A stretch of 64,000 bases of DNA, taken from Aurantibacter aestuarii (GTDB taxonomy: Bacteria; Bacteroidota; Bacteroidia; Flavobacteriales; Flavobacteriaceae). Position 1 is the stretch's first letter, and each line of letters opens with the position of its first letter. The stretch is taken from positions 834,525-898,524 of the forward strand of contig NZ_PXOQ01000009.1 in the NCBI RefSeq assembly GCF_003008425.1, given 5' to 3'. The translations under genes and the position numbers were made by a program. The notes below the pieces were generated by a model that saw only the letters and a program-made list of their open reading frames with translations, ran no database searches and had not been told where the DNA came from. Positions 54,844 through 63,966 of the stretch are shown piece by piece.

Positions 54844-56364
54844 ATGAAAAAGATAACTATATTATTATTTGCGCTTTTTACAGGAGTTTTAGTAAATGCT
54901 CAAGATATCAATGATGCTGTACGCTATTCAAACACTTCTATAGAAGGTTCTGCCAGATTTAGAGCCATGAGTGGAGCTTTTGGAGCCTTAGGAGGCGACT
55001 TAAGTGCCGTTAATGTTAACCCTGCGGGTTCTGCTGTCTTTAACAATAGTTTTGCCTCTTTTACTTTAAACTCAAATAGAAACACTAGCGAAACTAATTA
55101 TTTTGGAGAATTTAATACCAGAAAATCTAATACCATAGATTTAAGTCAAGTTGGTGGTGTTTTTATATTTAGAAATTATAAAGAAGGTGCTAAATTTAAA
55201 AAATTCAGCTTGAGTTTAGCGTATGATCAGATTGGCAATTTTGAGAATGAATGGAATGCTACTGGAACTAATGGAAATAACACGATAGGAAATTATTTTC
55301 TAAATTACGCTCAAGGCTTAAGGTTAGATGAAATTTCTGCTTTTCCTGGAGAATCAACTGGAGATGCATACACAGAAATAGGAAATGCTTTTGGTTTTGA
55401 TCACCAACAAGCTTTTTTGGGCTATGATTCTTTCATTTTAGAACCCGACACGTTTGATGATGATAACACAGGATATACTAGTAACATTTCTGGAGGAAAC
55501 TACCGTCAACAGTACGCTTATAACTCTACTGGTTATAATGGTAAATTAGCCTTTAATGCTGCAACACAATATAATGACAATATATATTTCGGATTAAATC
55601 TTAATTCTCATTTTTTGAATTTTGAAAAACGTACGTTCCTATTTGAATCTAACAATAATGACGGCTCCATAGTTAAACAAGCTGTTTTTGAAAATACTTT
55701 AAGAACAATTGGAACTGGATTTTCTTTTCAGTTAGGAACCATTGCTAAGGTGACTGATGGATTGCGAGTTGGATTAAGTTACGAATCTCCTACATGGTAT
55801 ACTTTAGAAGATGAAACCACACAATATGTTGAAACGCTAAGAGATGATGGTGGTGAAAATGTCGTAAAAATAACAGATCCCAATGTAATTACATTATTCC
55901 CTACTTACAGACTACAAACACCTGCTAAATTAACTAGTAGTTTTGCATACGTTTTTGGCGAAAAAGGATTAATTAGTTTAGATTATTCTGTAAAAGATTA
56001 TAGTAAGACTAAATTTAAGCCTGAAAATGAAACCTATTTTTCAGATTTAAACCAGTTTATGTCTAACACTTTAACAACCGCTACCTCGTTAAGATTAGGT
56101 GGTGAATATATTATTAATCAATTTAGCTTACGTGGAGGTTATCGCTATGAGCAAAGCCCGTATGAAGATGATGAAATTGTAGGTGACTTGACAGGATTCT
56201 CTTTAGGCTTAGGTTATAATTTTGGAAACACAAAACTAGATTTAGCCTACGATAGAGCACAACAAGACAGAAACCAAAGTTTATATAATGTGGGTTTAAC
56301 AGACAGAGCTAACATTAATAACACTACGTCAAACATCACATTAACTTTAGGTTTTAATTTATAG
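54844..56364 (+). CDS. OmpP1/FadL-family outer membrane protein
   Basis: 506 residues, signal peptide ending VNAQ. After it, DAVRYSNTSIEGSARFRAMS, then GAFGALGGDLSAVNVNPAG, the FadL/OMPP1 N-terminal hatch. The rest is an alternating beta-strand barrel ending in the aromatic-rich NITLTLGFNL. Homologues import long-chain fatty acids or other hydrophobic compounds; in Bacteroidota they are often mislabelled hemin receptors. It is in an operon with the repeat-rich lipoprotein. Confidence 0.87.
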   Translation: MKKITILLFALFTGVLVNAQDINDAVRYSNTSIEGSARFRAMSGAFGALGGDLSAVNVNPAGSAVFNNSFASFTLNSNRNTSETNYFGEFNTRKSNTIDLSQVGGVFIFRNYKEGAKFKKFSLSLAYDQIGNFENEWNATGTNGNNTIGNYFLNYAQGLRLDEISAFPGESTGDAYTEIGNAFGFDHQQAFLGYDSFILEPDTFDDDNTGYTSNISGGNYRQQYAYNSTGYNGKLAFNAATQYNDNIYFGLNLNSHFLNFEKRTFLFESNNNDGSIVKQAVFENTLRTIGTGFSFQLGTIAKVTDGLRVGLSYESPTWYTLEDETTQYVETLRDDGGENVVKITDPNVITLFPTYRLQTPAKLTSSFAYVFGEKGLISLDYSVKDYSKTKFKPENETYFSDLNQFMSNTLTTATSLRLGGEYIINQFSLRGGYRYEQSPYEDDEIVGDLTGFSLGLGYNFGNTKLDLAYDRAQQDRNQSLYNVGLTDRANINNTTSNITLTLGFNL

Positions 56365-56388
56365 AAAAACCTAAATAGAATATATAAG

Positions 56389-56424
56389 AAAAGCGCCTCT
56401 TCATAATAGAAAAGGCGCTTTTTG
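56389..56424. terminator. Bidirectional terminator
   Basis: AAAAGCGCCT, 14-nt loop, AGGCGCTTTT followed by Ts: a 10-bp GC-rich stem between convergent fadL-like and pepD genes. Confidence 0.85.
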
Positions 56425-56440
56425 TTTATTTAAAAATCTA

Positions 56441-57901
56441 TTATTTCTTAGGTATTTCCTTTAAAATTTCTAATACAAATTTCCAGTATCTTTGAGCTGA
56501 AGAAATACTAGCACGTTCATCTGGAGAATGTGCGCCACGAATGGTTGGTCCAAAACTAATCATTTCCATATCTGGATAATTTTGTCCTAAAATACCACAT
56601 TCTAGCCCAGCATGGCATGCTGCTACGTGAGCCTTTTCTCCATTTAATTTTTCGTATAATGAAGACAATACTTTAAGAATAGAAGCATCCATATTTGGTG
56701 TCCATCCCGGATAGTCTCCAGAAAATTCAACTTCACAACCAGTTAACTCAAAAGTAGCACGAAGTGCATTAGCTAAATCCATCTTAGCACTTTCTACTGA
56801 ACTTCTAGTTAAACATCCAATTTTTATTTCACCATCTTTTACGATTACACGCGCAATATTGTTAGAAGTTTCCACTAATCCTTCAATATCAGCACTCATT
56901 CTATAAACGCCATTTAGTGCAGCATACAGAGCTCGTGTTAGTCCTTCTTGAACGCCTAAATCCATAATTTTTTCAGGTAATTCGCAAGACTCAACACTAA
57001 TATTTAAATTTGGCTCTAGTGTTTTGTTTTCTGTTTTAATTAGAGTCGCCAATGCATCCATTTCATTTTCAAAAGCATCTTTATGAACAGCATCTATAGC
57101 TACAATTGCATTACTTTCTCTAGGAATAGCGTTACGTAAACTTCCTCCATCAATTTCAGAAATTCTTAAACCAAAATTTTCAAACCCATCAAATAAAACG
57201 CGATTCATAATTTTATTGGCGTTTCCTAATCCTTTAATAATATCCATTCCAGAATGACCTCCTTGCAAACCTTTTACGGTTACTTTATAACCTAATTTAA
57301 ATTCTGGAGTTTCTTCTTCTTTATAAGTTCTTCTAGCCGTAACATCTATTCCACCAGCACAACCTACTCCAATTTCGTCATCTTCTTCTGTGTCTAAATT
57401 TAAAAGTATATCACCAGTAAGGAGTCCGCCTTTTAAACCTTTTGCTCCTGTCATTCCAGTTTCTTCATCTATGGTAAACAAAGCTTCAATTGCAGGATGT
57501 TGGATATGTTCACTTTCTAAAACTGCCATAATAGTGGCAACACCTAGACCGTTGTCTGCTCCTAGTGTAGTGCCTTTTGCTCTTACCCAATCGCCATCTA
57601 CATACATTTCAATACCTTGTATATCAAAATCAAAGGTTGTGTCATTATTTTTTTGATGTACCATATCCAAATGCGATTGCATCACTATGGTTTTTCTGTT
57701 TTCCATTCCAGCTGTAGCTGGTTTTCTTATAATGACATTTCCAACCTCATCTTCTATGACTTCCAATCCTAAATTTGTTCCAAAATCCTTCATAAACTGG
57801 ATAACACGTTCTTCTTTTTTTGAAGGTCTTGGTACTTCGTTCAAGTCTGCAAATTTATTCCAAAGCGCTTTTGGTTCTAATGCTCTTACGTCTTTACTCA
57901 T
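56441..57901 (-). CDS. pepD: Aminoacyl-histidine dipeptidase (M20, PepD family)
   Basis: 486 residues, the usual length. The zinc ligands and catalytic residues lie in QSHLDMVHQK, TLGADNGLGVA, IDEETGMTGAKGL and NLDTEEDDEI, with a final His in GAHSPDE. The inserted lid domain (about 195-385) is present. It cleaves Xaa-His and other dipeptides in the cytoplasm. TACCTTTG on the minus strand at 57924-57931 is a likely -7 element. Confidence 0.95.
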   Translation of the reverse strand: MSKDVRALEPKALWNKFADLNEVPRPSKKEERVIQFMKDFGTNLGLEVIEDEVGNVIIRKPATAGMENRKTIVMQSHLDMVHQKNNDTTFDFDIQGIEMYVDGDWVRAKGTTLGADNGLGVATIMAVLESEHIQHPAIEALFTIDEETGMTGAKGLKGGLLTGDILLNLDTEEDDEIGVGCAGGIDVTARRTYKEEETPEFKLGYKVTVKGLQGGHSGMDIIKGLGNANKIMNRVLFDGFENFGLRISEIDGGSLRNAIPRESNAIVAIDAVHKDAFENEMDALATLIKTENKTLEPNLNISVESCELPEKIMDLGVQEGLTRALYAALNGVYRMSADIEGLVETSNNIARVIVKDGEIKIGCLTRSSVESAKMDLANALRATFELTGCEVEFSGDYPGWTPNMDASILKVLSSLYEKLNGEKAHVAACHAGLECGILGQNYPDMEMISFGPTIRGAHSPDERASISSAQRYWKFVLEILKEIPKK

Positions 57902-57964
57902 TATAATTTATATTTTAATACTCCAAAGGTAATTAATATGGTATGATTTCTATAATGATTTACT

Positions 57965-57972
57965 TATTTTTG
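57965..57972 (+). promoter_or_regulatory. -7 element very close to the DUF3810 start
   Basis: TATTTTTG fits TAnnTTTG and lies only 4 bp before the ATG at 57977, suggesting a leaderless transcript, if used. Confidence 0.35.
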
Positions 57973-57976
57973 AGTT

Positions 57977-59041
57977 ATGCAGCAACATAAAAAACTGGGT
58001 ATTGCGGTAGCTCTACTTCCACTCTATTTTATTATTAAATACTTAGGCCAATATCCTGAATTTATAGAAACTTATTATAGTAATGGTCTGTACCCCATCC
58101 TTTCTTATTGTTTCCGTTTTAGTTTTGGATGGCTTCCATTTTCTTTTGGTGATGTTTTTTACACCCTTAGTATCATCTATTTAACACGTTGGTTTTTTTT
58201 AAATTTTAAAAGAATTTATAAAGACACTAAAAATTGGATTATTGATGTTTTTGCTGTTACTACAATAATTTATTTTACATTTCATTTGTTTTGGGCAATG
58301 AATTATTACCGAAAACCCTTACATGAAAATCTAAATTTAAAAGCCGATTATTCCACTGAAGAATTAATTGAAACCACAAAAATTTTAATAGAAAAATCTA
58401 ATTTTTATCATCTGCAATTAGCTCCTAATGATACATCCATGGTTCTTTTTAAGTTAACTAAAGCCGATGTGATGTCTAAGACACCAACAGGCTATAAAGT
58501 TTTAGAAAAAACACACCCACATTTAAAATATACACCTACTAGCCTAAAAAAATCTCTGTTAAGTTATCCTTTAACCCTTATGGGTTTTAGTGGTTATTTA
58601 AATCCATTAACCAATGAGGCACAAGTAAATGCCTGTATTCCGGTATATAAATTCCCGACCACTTGCGCTCACGAAATTGCGCATCAATTAGGCTATGCTG
58701 CAGAAAACGAAGCTAATTTTATAGGATTTTTAGCTTCTGTAAATAATCCAGACCCTTATTTCAAATATTCCGGTTATACTTTTGCTTTAAGACATTGTTT
58801 GGGAGAACTTTACAGGAGAGACCCGAGCTTGTACGAAAATGTGAGTACAAAAATAAACCCTGGAATATACAAGAATTACCAGGAAGTAAGTAATTTCTGG
58901 GCATCTCACAAAAACATCACTGAGCCTTTATTTAGAGAAACTTACAACAGTTATTTAAAAGCTAACAATCAGGAAAAAGGAATGGATAGTTACAGTTATG
59001 TGGTTGCTTTGTATGTTAATTATTTCATCTCCAAAAAATAA
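57977..59041 (+). CDS. DUF3810 membrane protein with HExxH motif
   Basis: 354 residues. Three helices in the first 110 residues are followed by a soluble domain with TTCAHEIAHQLGYAAENEAN (about 233-252): HEIAH and a downstream Glu in AENEANF, the pattern of gluzincin metallopeptidases. It is therefore a likely membrane-bound zinc peptidase with its active site outside the cytoplasm. Substrate unknown. 33 bp upstream of the amidohydrolase gene, probably one operon. Confidence 0.82.
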   Translation: MQQHKKLGIAVALLPLYFIIKYLGQYPEFIETYYSNGLYPILSYCFRFSFGWLPFSFGDVFYTLSIIYLTRWFFLNFKRIYKDTKNWIIDVFAVTTIIYFTFHLFWAMNYYRKPLHENLNLKADYSTEELIETTKILIEKSNFYHLQLAPNDTSMVLFKLTKADVMSKTPTGYKVLEKTHPHLKYTPTSLKKSLLSYPLTLMGFSGYLNPLTNEAQVNACIPVYKFPTTCAHEIAHQLGYAAENEANFIGFLASVNNPDPYFKYSGYTFALRHCLGELYRRDPSLYENVSTKINPGIYKNYQEVSNFWASHKNITEPLFRETYNSYLKANNQEKGMDSYSYVVALYVNYFISKK

Positions 59042-59074
59042 AACAATATCTTTAAGGCGCTTTAAACTTTCAAT

Positions 59075-62053
59075 ATGATAAAAAAACTCGTTCTTGCTGG
59101 ATTACTTTTTTTAAGTTATACAGCTCAAGCACAGGATTACATTCCAAAAAATGATGGTGTAAAAACAAACACTTCAAATTACACGGTACTTACAAATGCT
59201 AAGCTCTTTATAACACCAACACAAGTGGTGGAAAATGGAACACTAGTTATAAAAGATGGTAAAGTGGTCTCAAGCGGAAAAAATGTTTCCATACCTAAAA
59301 ACAGTATTGTTATTGATTTGGCTGGAAAATCTGTTTATCCGTCTTTTATAGATATTTATTCAGATTTTGGTATTGATGGCATTCCTAACGCAGGAAGTTC
59401 TAATTACACACCGCAATACGACGCTTCTCGTGAAGGTTATTACTGGAATGACCATATTAGACCAGATGTAAACGCAATAGATTTTTTTAAATACGATGCC
59501 TCTAAGGCAGAAGCACTTAGAAAAGCTGGATTTGGAGTTGTAACATCACATGTCAATGATGGTATTATACAGGGTTCTGGACTTTTAGTTGCTTTAACAA
59601 ATGATGAAGATAATTCAAAACGTATTTTAGACGACCATTTAGGTCTGTTTTATGGTACCAGTAAAAGTAAGACTTCCAACCAAAGTTATCCTACTTCTTT
59701 AATGGGTGCATTCGCTTTACTTAGACAAGTTAATCTGGATGCACAGTGGTATGCTAAAGGAAATATGAAAGTTAAAGACCGTGCTTTGGAAGCGTTTTTA
59801 GCGAATAAAAATGAAGTCCAGTTTTTTAATGCTGGTAGTAAGAATAATGCGCTACGCTTAGATAAAATTGGAGATGGATTTAATACACAGTATGTATTTT
59901 TAGGTGGCGGTGATGAGTTTGAGCTTATTGAAAACATAAAAAACACAAATGCAAACTTTATAATTCCAATTAATTTTCCGGAAGCTTATGACATGGAAGA
60001 TCCTTTATTAGCAAGATCTGTGAGTTTAGAGGATATGCGTATGTGGAATCAGGCACCTAGCAACCCAAAAGTATTAAGTGAAAATAATGTCCCATTTGCT
60101 TTAACAACATACGATTTAAAAAAGACAGAAACTTTCCACACTAATTTAATGCAAGCAATTGCTTATGGCTTAGATAAAACTAAAGCATTAGAAGCCTTAA
60201 CAACAGTTCCTGCACGTATTATTGGCAAATCTAATGAGTTAGGTCATTTAAAACCTGGGGCTTACGCCAACTTTCTAATTATGTCTGGAGAGATATTTGA
60301 CAAAAAAACAGTTCTATATCAGAATTGGGTTAATGGTCATAAGTCTGAAATAAATGCTATGGACATTACCGATATGCGAGCAGACTATGCTCTAACTATG
60401 GATGGCGCAAATTATACTTTAAAGATTTCTGGTGAAGTTGAAAAATTAAAAGCTGAAATAACTACAGAAGAAGATAGTTACGATGCAACCGTTAAGTTTA
60501 ATGACGACTGGTTACAACTAGTATTCACGACTAAAGATTCAATCAAACAAGAATTTATCCGTTTGGTATCTCAAGTAAAAAATCCGTCTAATTTTTCAGG
60601 CAAGGTGTTTTACCCAAATGGTAAAACATCTAGCTTTAATGCCGTAAAAAATAATTCCGAAGAACAAATTGATGTTAAAAAGGAAGAAGACAAGGCTGAG
60701 GAAACACCTAAAATTTATCCTGTAACCTACCCTAACCTCGCTTTTGGACCAAAAGAAACGCCTAAACAACAAACCATATTATTTAAAAATGCAACTGTTT
60801 GGACCAACGAACAAGATGGTGTTTTAGAACAAACAGACGTTTTAATTAAAGATGGTAAAATCTCTAAAATAGGTAAAAATCTTTCTGCTGGTAATGCTAT
60901 GGTTGTAGATGCTACCGGAAAACATATAACAGCAGGAATTATAGACGAACATTCTCATATTGCTACAACTAGTGTTAATGAATCTGGACATAACAGTACC
61001 GCAGAAGTAACTATTGAAGACGTTGTAGATGCAGAAGATATTGACATTTACAGAAACTTAGCAGGTGGTGTAACCAGTATTCAAATTTTACACGGTTCTG
61101 CTAACCCAATTGGTGGTCGTTCGGCAATTATAAAACTAAAATGGGGACAAACCGCAGACCAGTTAATTTACAAAAACAGTCCTAAATTTATAAAATTTGC
61201 TTTAGGAGAAAATGTTAAGCAAAGTAATTGGGGCGATTTTAATACCACACGTTTCCCGCAAACCAGAATGGGCGTGGAGCAAGTGTATATTAACTATTTC
61301 CAACGCGCTAAAGAATATGATGCTCTAAAGAAAAGCGGAAAACCATATCGTAAAGATCTTGAGTTAGAAACGCTTGCCGAAATTTTAAATAAAGAGCGTT
61401 TTATAAGCTGTCACTCTTACGTACAAAGTGAAATAAATATGCTTATGAAAGTTGCTGAACAATTCAACTTTAATATTAATACGTTCACTCATATTTTAGA
61501 AGGTTATAAAGTAGCCGATAAAATGGTAGAACATGGTGTTGGTGGATCGACCTTTAGCGACTGGTGGGCTTATAAATTTGAAGTAAACGATGCCATTCCT
61601 TATAACGCTGCCATTATGCATAATGCTGGTGTTACCGTTGCTATTAATAGTGATGATGCTGAAATGTCTCGCCGATTAAACCAAGAAGCTGCTAAAAGCG
61701 TTAAATATGGTGGTATTAGCGAAGAGGAAGCATGGAAATTTGTAACTCTTAATCCTGCAAAATTATTACATTTAGACGACCGTGTAGGAAGTTTAAAAGT
61801 TGGTAAAGATGCCGATGTGGTCTTATGGTCTGGTCACCCAATGTCTATTTACACTAAGGCTGAAAAAACCATTATTGATGGTGCTGTTTATTTTGATATA
61901 GAAACTGACAAACAATTAAGAGAAGAGGTTCAAAAAGAGAAAAATGAATTAACCACTTTAATGTTACAAGCAAAAAATAAAGGTTTAAAAACAAAGCCTA
62001 TTGAAAAGAAGGAAAAAGAATTGTTACACTGCGATTCTATAGACCAACACTAA
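59075..62053 (+). CDS. Double amidohydrolase; N-terminal half degenerate
   Basis: 992 residues, signal peptide ending AQAQ. There are two amidohydrolase-like halves. The first (about 30-430) has the sandwich-strand start and KPGAYANFLIMSG end, but at the metal site reads VYPSFIDIYSDFG, without HxH. The second (about 570-960) has a proper IIDEHSHIATTS (His626, His628), later HILEGYK and INSDDAEMSRRL (Asp). Only the second half should be catalytic. It resembles imidazolonepropionase-type enzymes of the periplasm; substrate unknown. Confidence 0.82.
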   Translation: MIKKLVLAGLLFLSYTAQAQDYIPKNDGVKTNTSNYTVLTNAKLFITPTQVVENGTLVIKDGKVVSSGKNVSIPKNSIVIDLAGKSVYPSFIDIYSDFGIDGIPNAGSSNYTPQYDASREGYYWNDHIRPDVNAIDFFKYDASKAEALRKAGFGVVTSHVNDGIIQGSGLLVALTNDEDNSKRILDDHLGLFYGTSKSKTSNQSYPTSLMGAFALLRQVNLDAQWYAKGNMKVKDRALEAFLANKNEVQFFNAGSKNNALRLDKIGDGFNTQYVFLGGGDEFELIENIKNTNANFIIPINFPEAYDMEDPLLARSVSLEDMRMWNQAPSNPKVLSENNVPFALTTYDLKKTETFHTNLMQAIAYGLDKTKALEALTTVPARIIGKSNELGHLKPGAYANFLIMSGEIFDKKTVLYQNWVNGHKSEINAMDITDMRADYALTMDGANYTLKISGEVEKLKAEITTEEDSYDATVKFNDDWLQLVFTTKDSIKQEFIRLVSQVKNPSNFSGKVFYPNGKTSSFNAVKNNSEEQIDVKKEEDKAEETPKIYPVTYPNLAFGPKETPKQQTILFKNATVWTNEQDGVLEQTDVLIKDGKISKIGKNLSAGNAMVVDATGKHITAGIIDEHSHIATTSVNESGHNSTAEVTIEDVVDAEDIDIYRNLAGGVTSIQILHGSANPIGGRSAIIKLKWGQTADQLIYKNSPKFIKFALGENVKQSNWGDFNTTRFPQTRMGVEQVYINYFQRAKEYDALKKSGKPYRKDLELETLAEILNKERFISCHSYVQSEINMLMKVAEQFNFNINTFTHILEGYKVADKMVEHGVGGSTFSDWWAYKFEVNDAIPYNAAIMHNAGVTVAINSDDAEMSRRLNQEAAKSVKYGGISEEEAWKFVTLNPAKLLHLDDRVGSLKVGKDADVVLWSGHPMSIYTKAEKTIIDGAVYFDIETDKQLREEVQKEKNELTTLMLQAKNKGLKTKPIEKKEKELLHCDSIDQH

Positions 62054-62084
62054 ATTTCTTTATTTCAACACAAAAACACATTAC

Positions 62085-63371
62085 ATGAAAAATTTATTTA
62101 TACTTCTGTTTTTAATCTCTGGTGTTATTACAAACGCCCAACAAACTCCCGCTCCAAAACAAAGTGGTCCAATTTCAATTGAAGGTGCAACTGCCCATCT
62201 TGGAAACGGTCAAGTTATTGAAAACTCTTTAATAATGTTCGATAATGGTAAACTTACGTTTGTAGGTAGTGCTAATATGAGAATTGCGCGAATAGGCATC
62301 ATCATTAAAGCTGAAGGAAAACATATTTACCCAGGTTTTATTGCGCCAAATTCCACTTTAGGTTTAACAGAAATTGATGCCGTAAGAGCAACCCGTGATG
62401 CCGATGAAGTTGGTGCTATGAACCCACACATTAGAAGTATTATTGCTTATAATACAGAAAGTAAAGTGGTAGAATCTATGCGACCTAATGGTGTTTTAAT
62501 GGCGCAAATAACCCCAAGAGGCGGACGTATTTCTGGTACTTCAAGCGTGGTACAATTAGATGCCTGGAATTGGGAAGATGCTGTTATTAAAGAAAACGAT
62601 GGAATACATTTGAACTGGCCAAACACTTACTCTAGAGGTCGCTGGTGGTTAGGAGAACCAAACACATTAAAAGAAAACAAAAATTATAAAGAAGAATTAG
62701 ATAAGCTTACCCATTTTTTTGCTGAAGCTAAAGCCTATAAAGAGAATAGCAGCTCTAATTCTCACCAACCATTTGATGCACTTTTAGAACTTACAAACGG
62801 TAACCGAACACTTTATGTACATGCCGACTATGAAAAAGAAATAGCAGATGCTATAACATTTGCAGAAAATCAAAACATTAAAAAAATGGTGATTGTTGGC
62901 GGCTATGAAGCTAATATGTTAATTAATAAACTTAAAGAAAAAAACATACCTGTATTATTACAACGTGTGCATTCAAGACCAAATAACTCGGATGACGATT
63001 ACGATTTGCCATTTAAATTAGCTAACCAATTAGTTACTTCTGGTGTTTTAGTTGGTTTGGAAAATGCTGGAGATATGGAACGTATGAATACTCGAAATCT
63101 TCCTTTTTTAGCAGGAACTTGTGCTGCATATGGCTTAGATAAAGAAACCGCATTAAGTTTAATTACATTAAATACAGCTAAAATTTTGGGGATTGATAGT
63201 TTTACAGGTTCTTTAGAAGTTGGTAAAGATGCAACCTTATTTATAAGTCAAGGTGATGCTTTAGACATGCGTACCAATATTTTAGAGCAAGTATTTATAC
63301 AAGGTAGAAATGTTAGCTTAGAAACCCACCAAACCGAACTTTACAAGCGTTATAGCAAAAAATTAAATTAA
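62085..63371 (+). CDS. Amidohydrolase-like protein without metal-site HxH
   Basis: 428 residues, signal peptide ending TNAQ. Its layout is that of the degenerate first half of the preceding protein: IYPGFIAPNSTLGLTEID where HxH is expected, a GVLVGLENAGDMER stretch at the Asp site, and a GSLEVGKDATLFISQGDAL end. Probably non-catalytic, or using other residues. It starts 31 bp after the double amidohydrolase gene; the two proteins may form a complex. Confidence 0.75.
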   Translation: MKNLFILLFLISGVITNAQQTPAPKQSGPISIEGATAHLGNGQVIENSLIMFDNGKLTFVGSANMRIARIGIIIKAEGKHIYPGFIAPNSTLGLTEIDAVRATRDADEVGAMNPHIRSIIAYNTESKVVESMRPNGVLMAQITPRGGRISGTSSVVQLDAWNWEDAVIKENDGIHLNWPNTYSRGRWWLGEPNTLKENKNYKEELDKLTHFFAEAKAYKENSSSNSHQPFDALLELTNGNRTLYVHADYEKEIADAITFAENQNIKKMVIVGGYEANMLINKLKEKNIPVLLQRVHSRPNNSDDDYDLPFKLANQLVTSGVLVGLENAGDMERMNTRNLPFLAGTCAAYGLDKETALSLITLNTAKILGIDSFTGSLEVGKDATLFISQGDALDMRTNILEQVFIQGRNVSLETHQTELYKRYSKKLN

Positions 63372-63436
63372 TTAAAAAATTACTGATATTTCGATCTATT
63401 TAAGGGATATTGGGAATAAAAGTTATGATATAACGA

Positions 63437-63446
63437 GTTGTACGCA
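63437..63446 (+). repeat. Left inverted repeat of a cassette-like unit
   Basis: GTTGTACGCA, the exact reverse complement of 63957-63966. It lies 33 bp before the DUF1877-like start codon. Confidence 0.6.
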
Positions 63447-63478
63447 ATTTGCGCTACTAATAAAAAAACTAACTGAAC

Positions 63479-63943
63479 TTGGGAATTGTTTGCGAATTAT
63501 ACAGATTACCTGACTTTGAAATTGAGGAATTAAAAAAACTCAAAATTGACGATGCGGAAGAATATCTTGATGAAAAATTTGCTTGGGTTGATTCAGAATA
63601 TCACAAGCAAAACGACACGGTATTTTCTATGGATAAGGGTTGGGGAATTACACGATTTTTAATTCAGCAATGTGACAACTCGCCGAATAAGATTTTAGCG
63701 AAATTAAATGAGCGATTTATAAAATCAGACGACGTTAAGCTGATTAACAAAGAATTGGAATTAATTGGAATTGAGGATTTGAAAAATACCTATGACCAAG
63801 AAAAGCTAATTGAAAATCACGTTTATCACGCCAAATATGAAGTCAATTGGGACTACATTAATAATTGGCATCTGAAATTATATAAATCTGGATTTAAAAA
63901 AGCATCGGAATTGAATAACGGAATTGCAATAAATTATAATTGA
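63479..63943 (+). CDS. DUF1877-like protein with TTG start
   Basis: 154 residues if read from TTG at 63479. The frame has a stop (TAA at 63470-63472) just upstream and no ATG, yet the start MGIVCELYRLPDFEIEELKK looks like a true family N-terminus, and FSMDKGWGITRFLI fits the DUF1877/YfbM pattern (LDKxW near the centre). Function unknown. Codon use differs a little from the neighbouring genes (more GAC, AAG). It is flanked by short inverted repeats and no terminator is seen, consistent with transfer as a cassette. Confidence 0.6.
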   Translation: MGIVCELYRLPDFEIEELKKLKIDDAEEYLDEKFAWVDSEYHKQNDTVFSMDKGWGITRFLIQQCDNSPNKILAKLNERFIKSDDVKLINKELELIGIEDLKNTYDQEKLIENHVYHAKYEVNWDYINNWHLKLYKSGFKKASELNNGIAINYN

Positions 63944-63956
63944 ATGAATAAAAAAC

Positions 63957-63966
63957 TGCGTACAAC
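63957..63966 (+). repeat. Right inverted repeat of a cassette-like unit
   Basis: TGCGTACAAC, 13 bp after the DUF1877-like stop. It continues into AATGTATAACCGCAATTACG, and the window ends 34 bp later. Confidence 0.6.
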
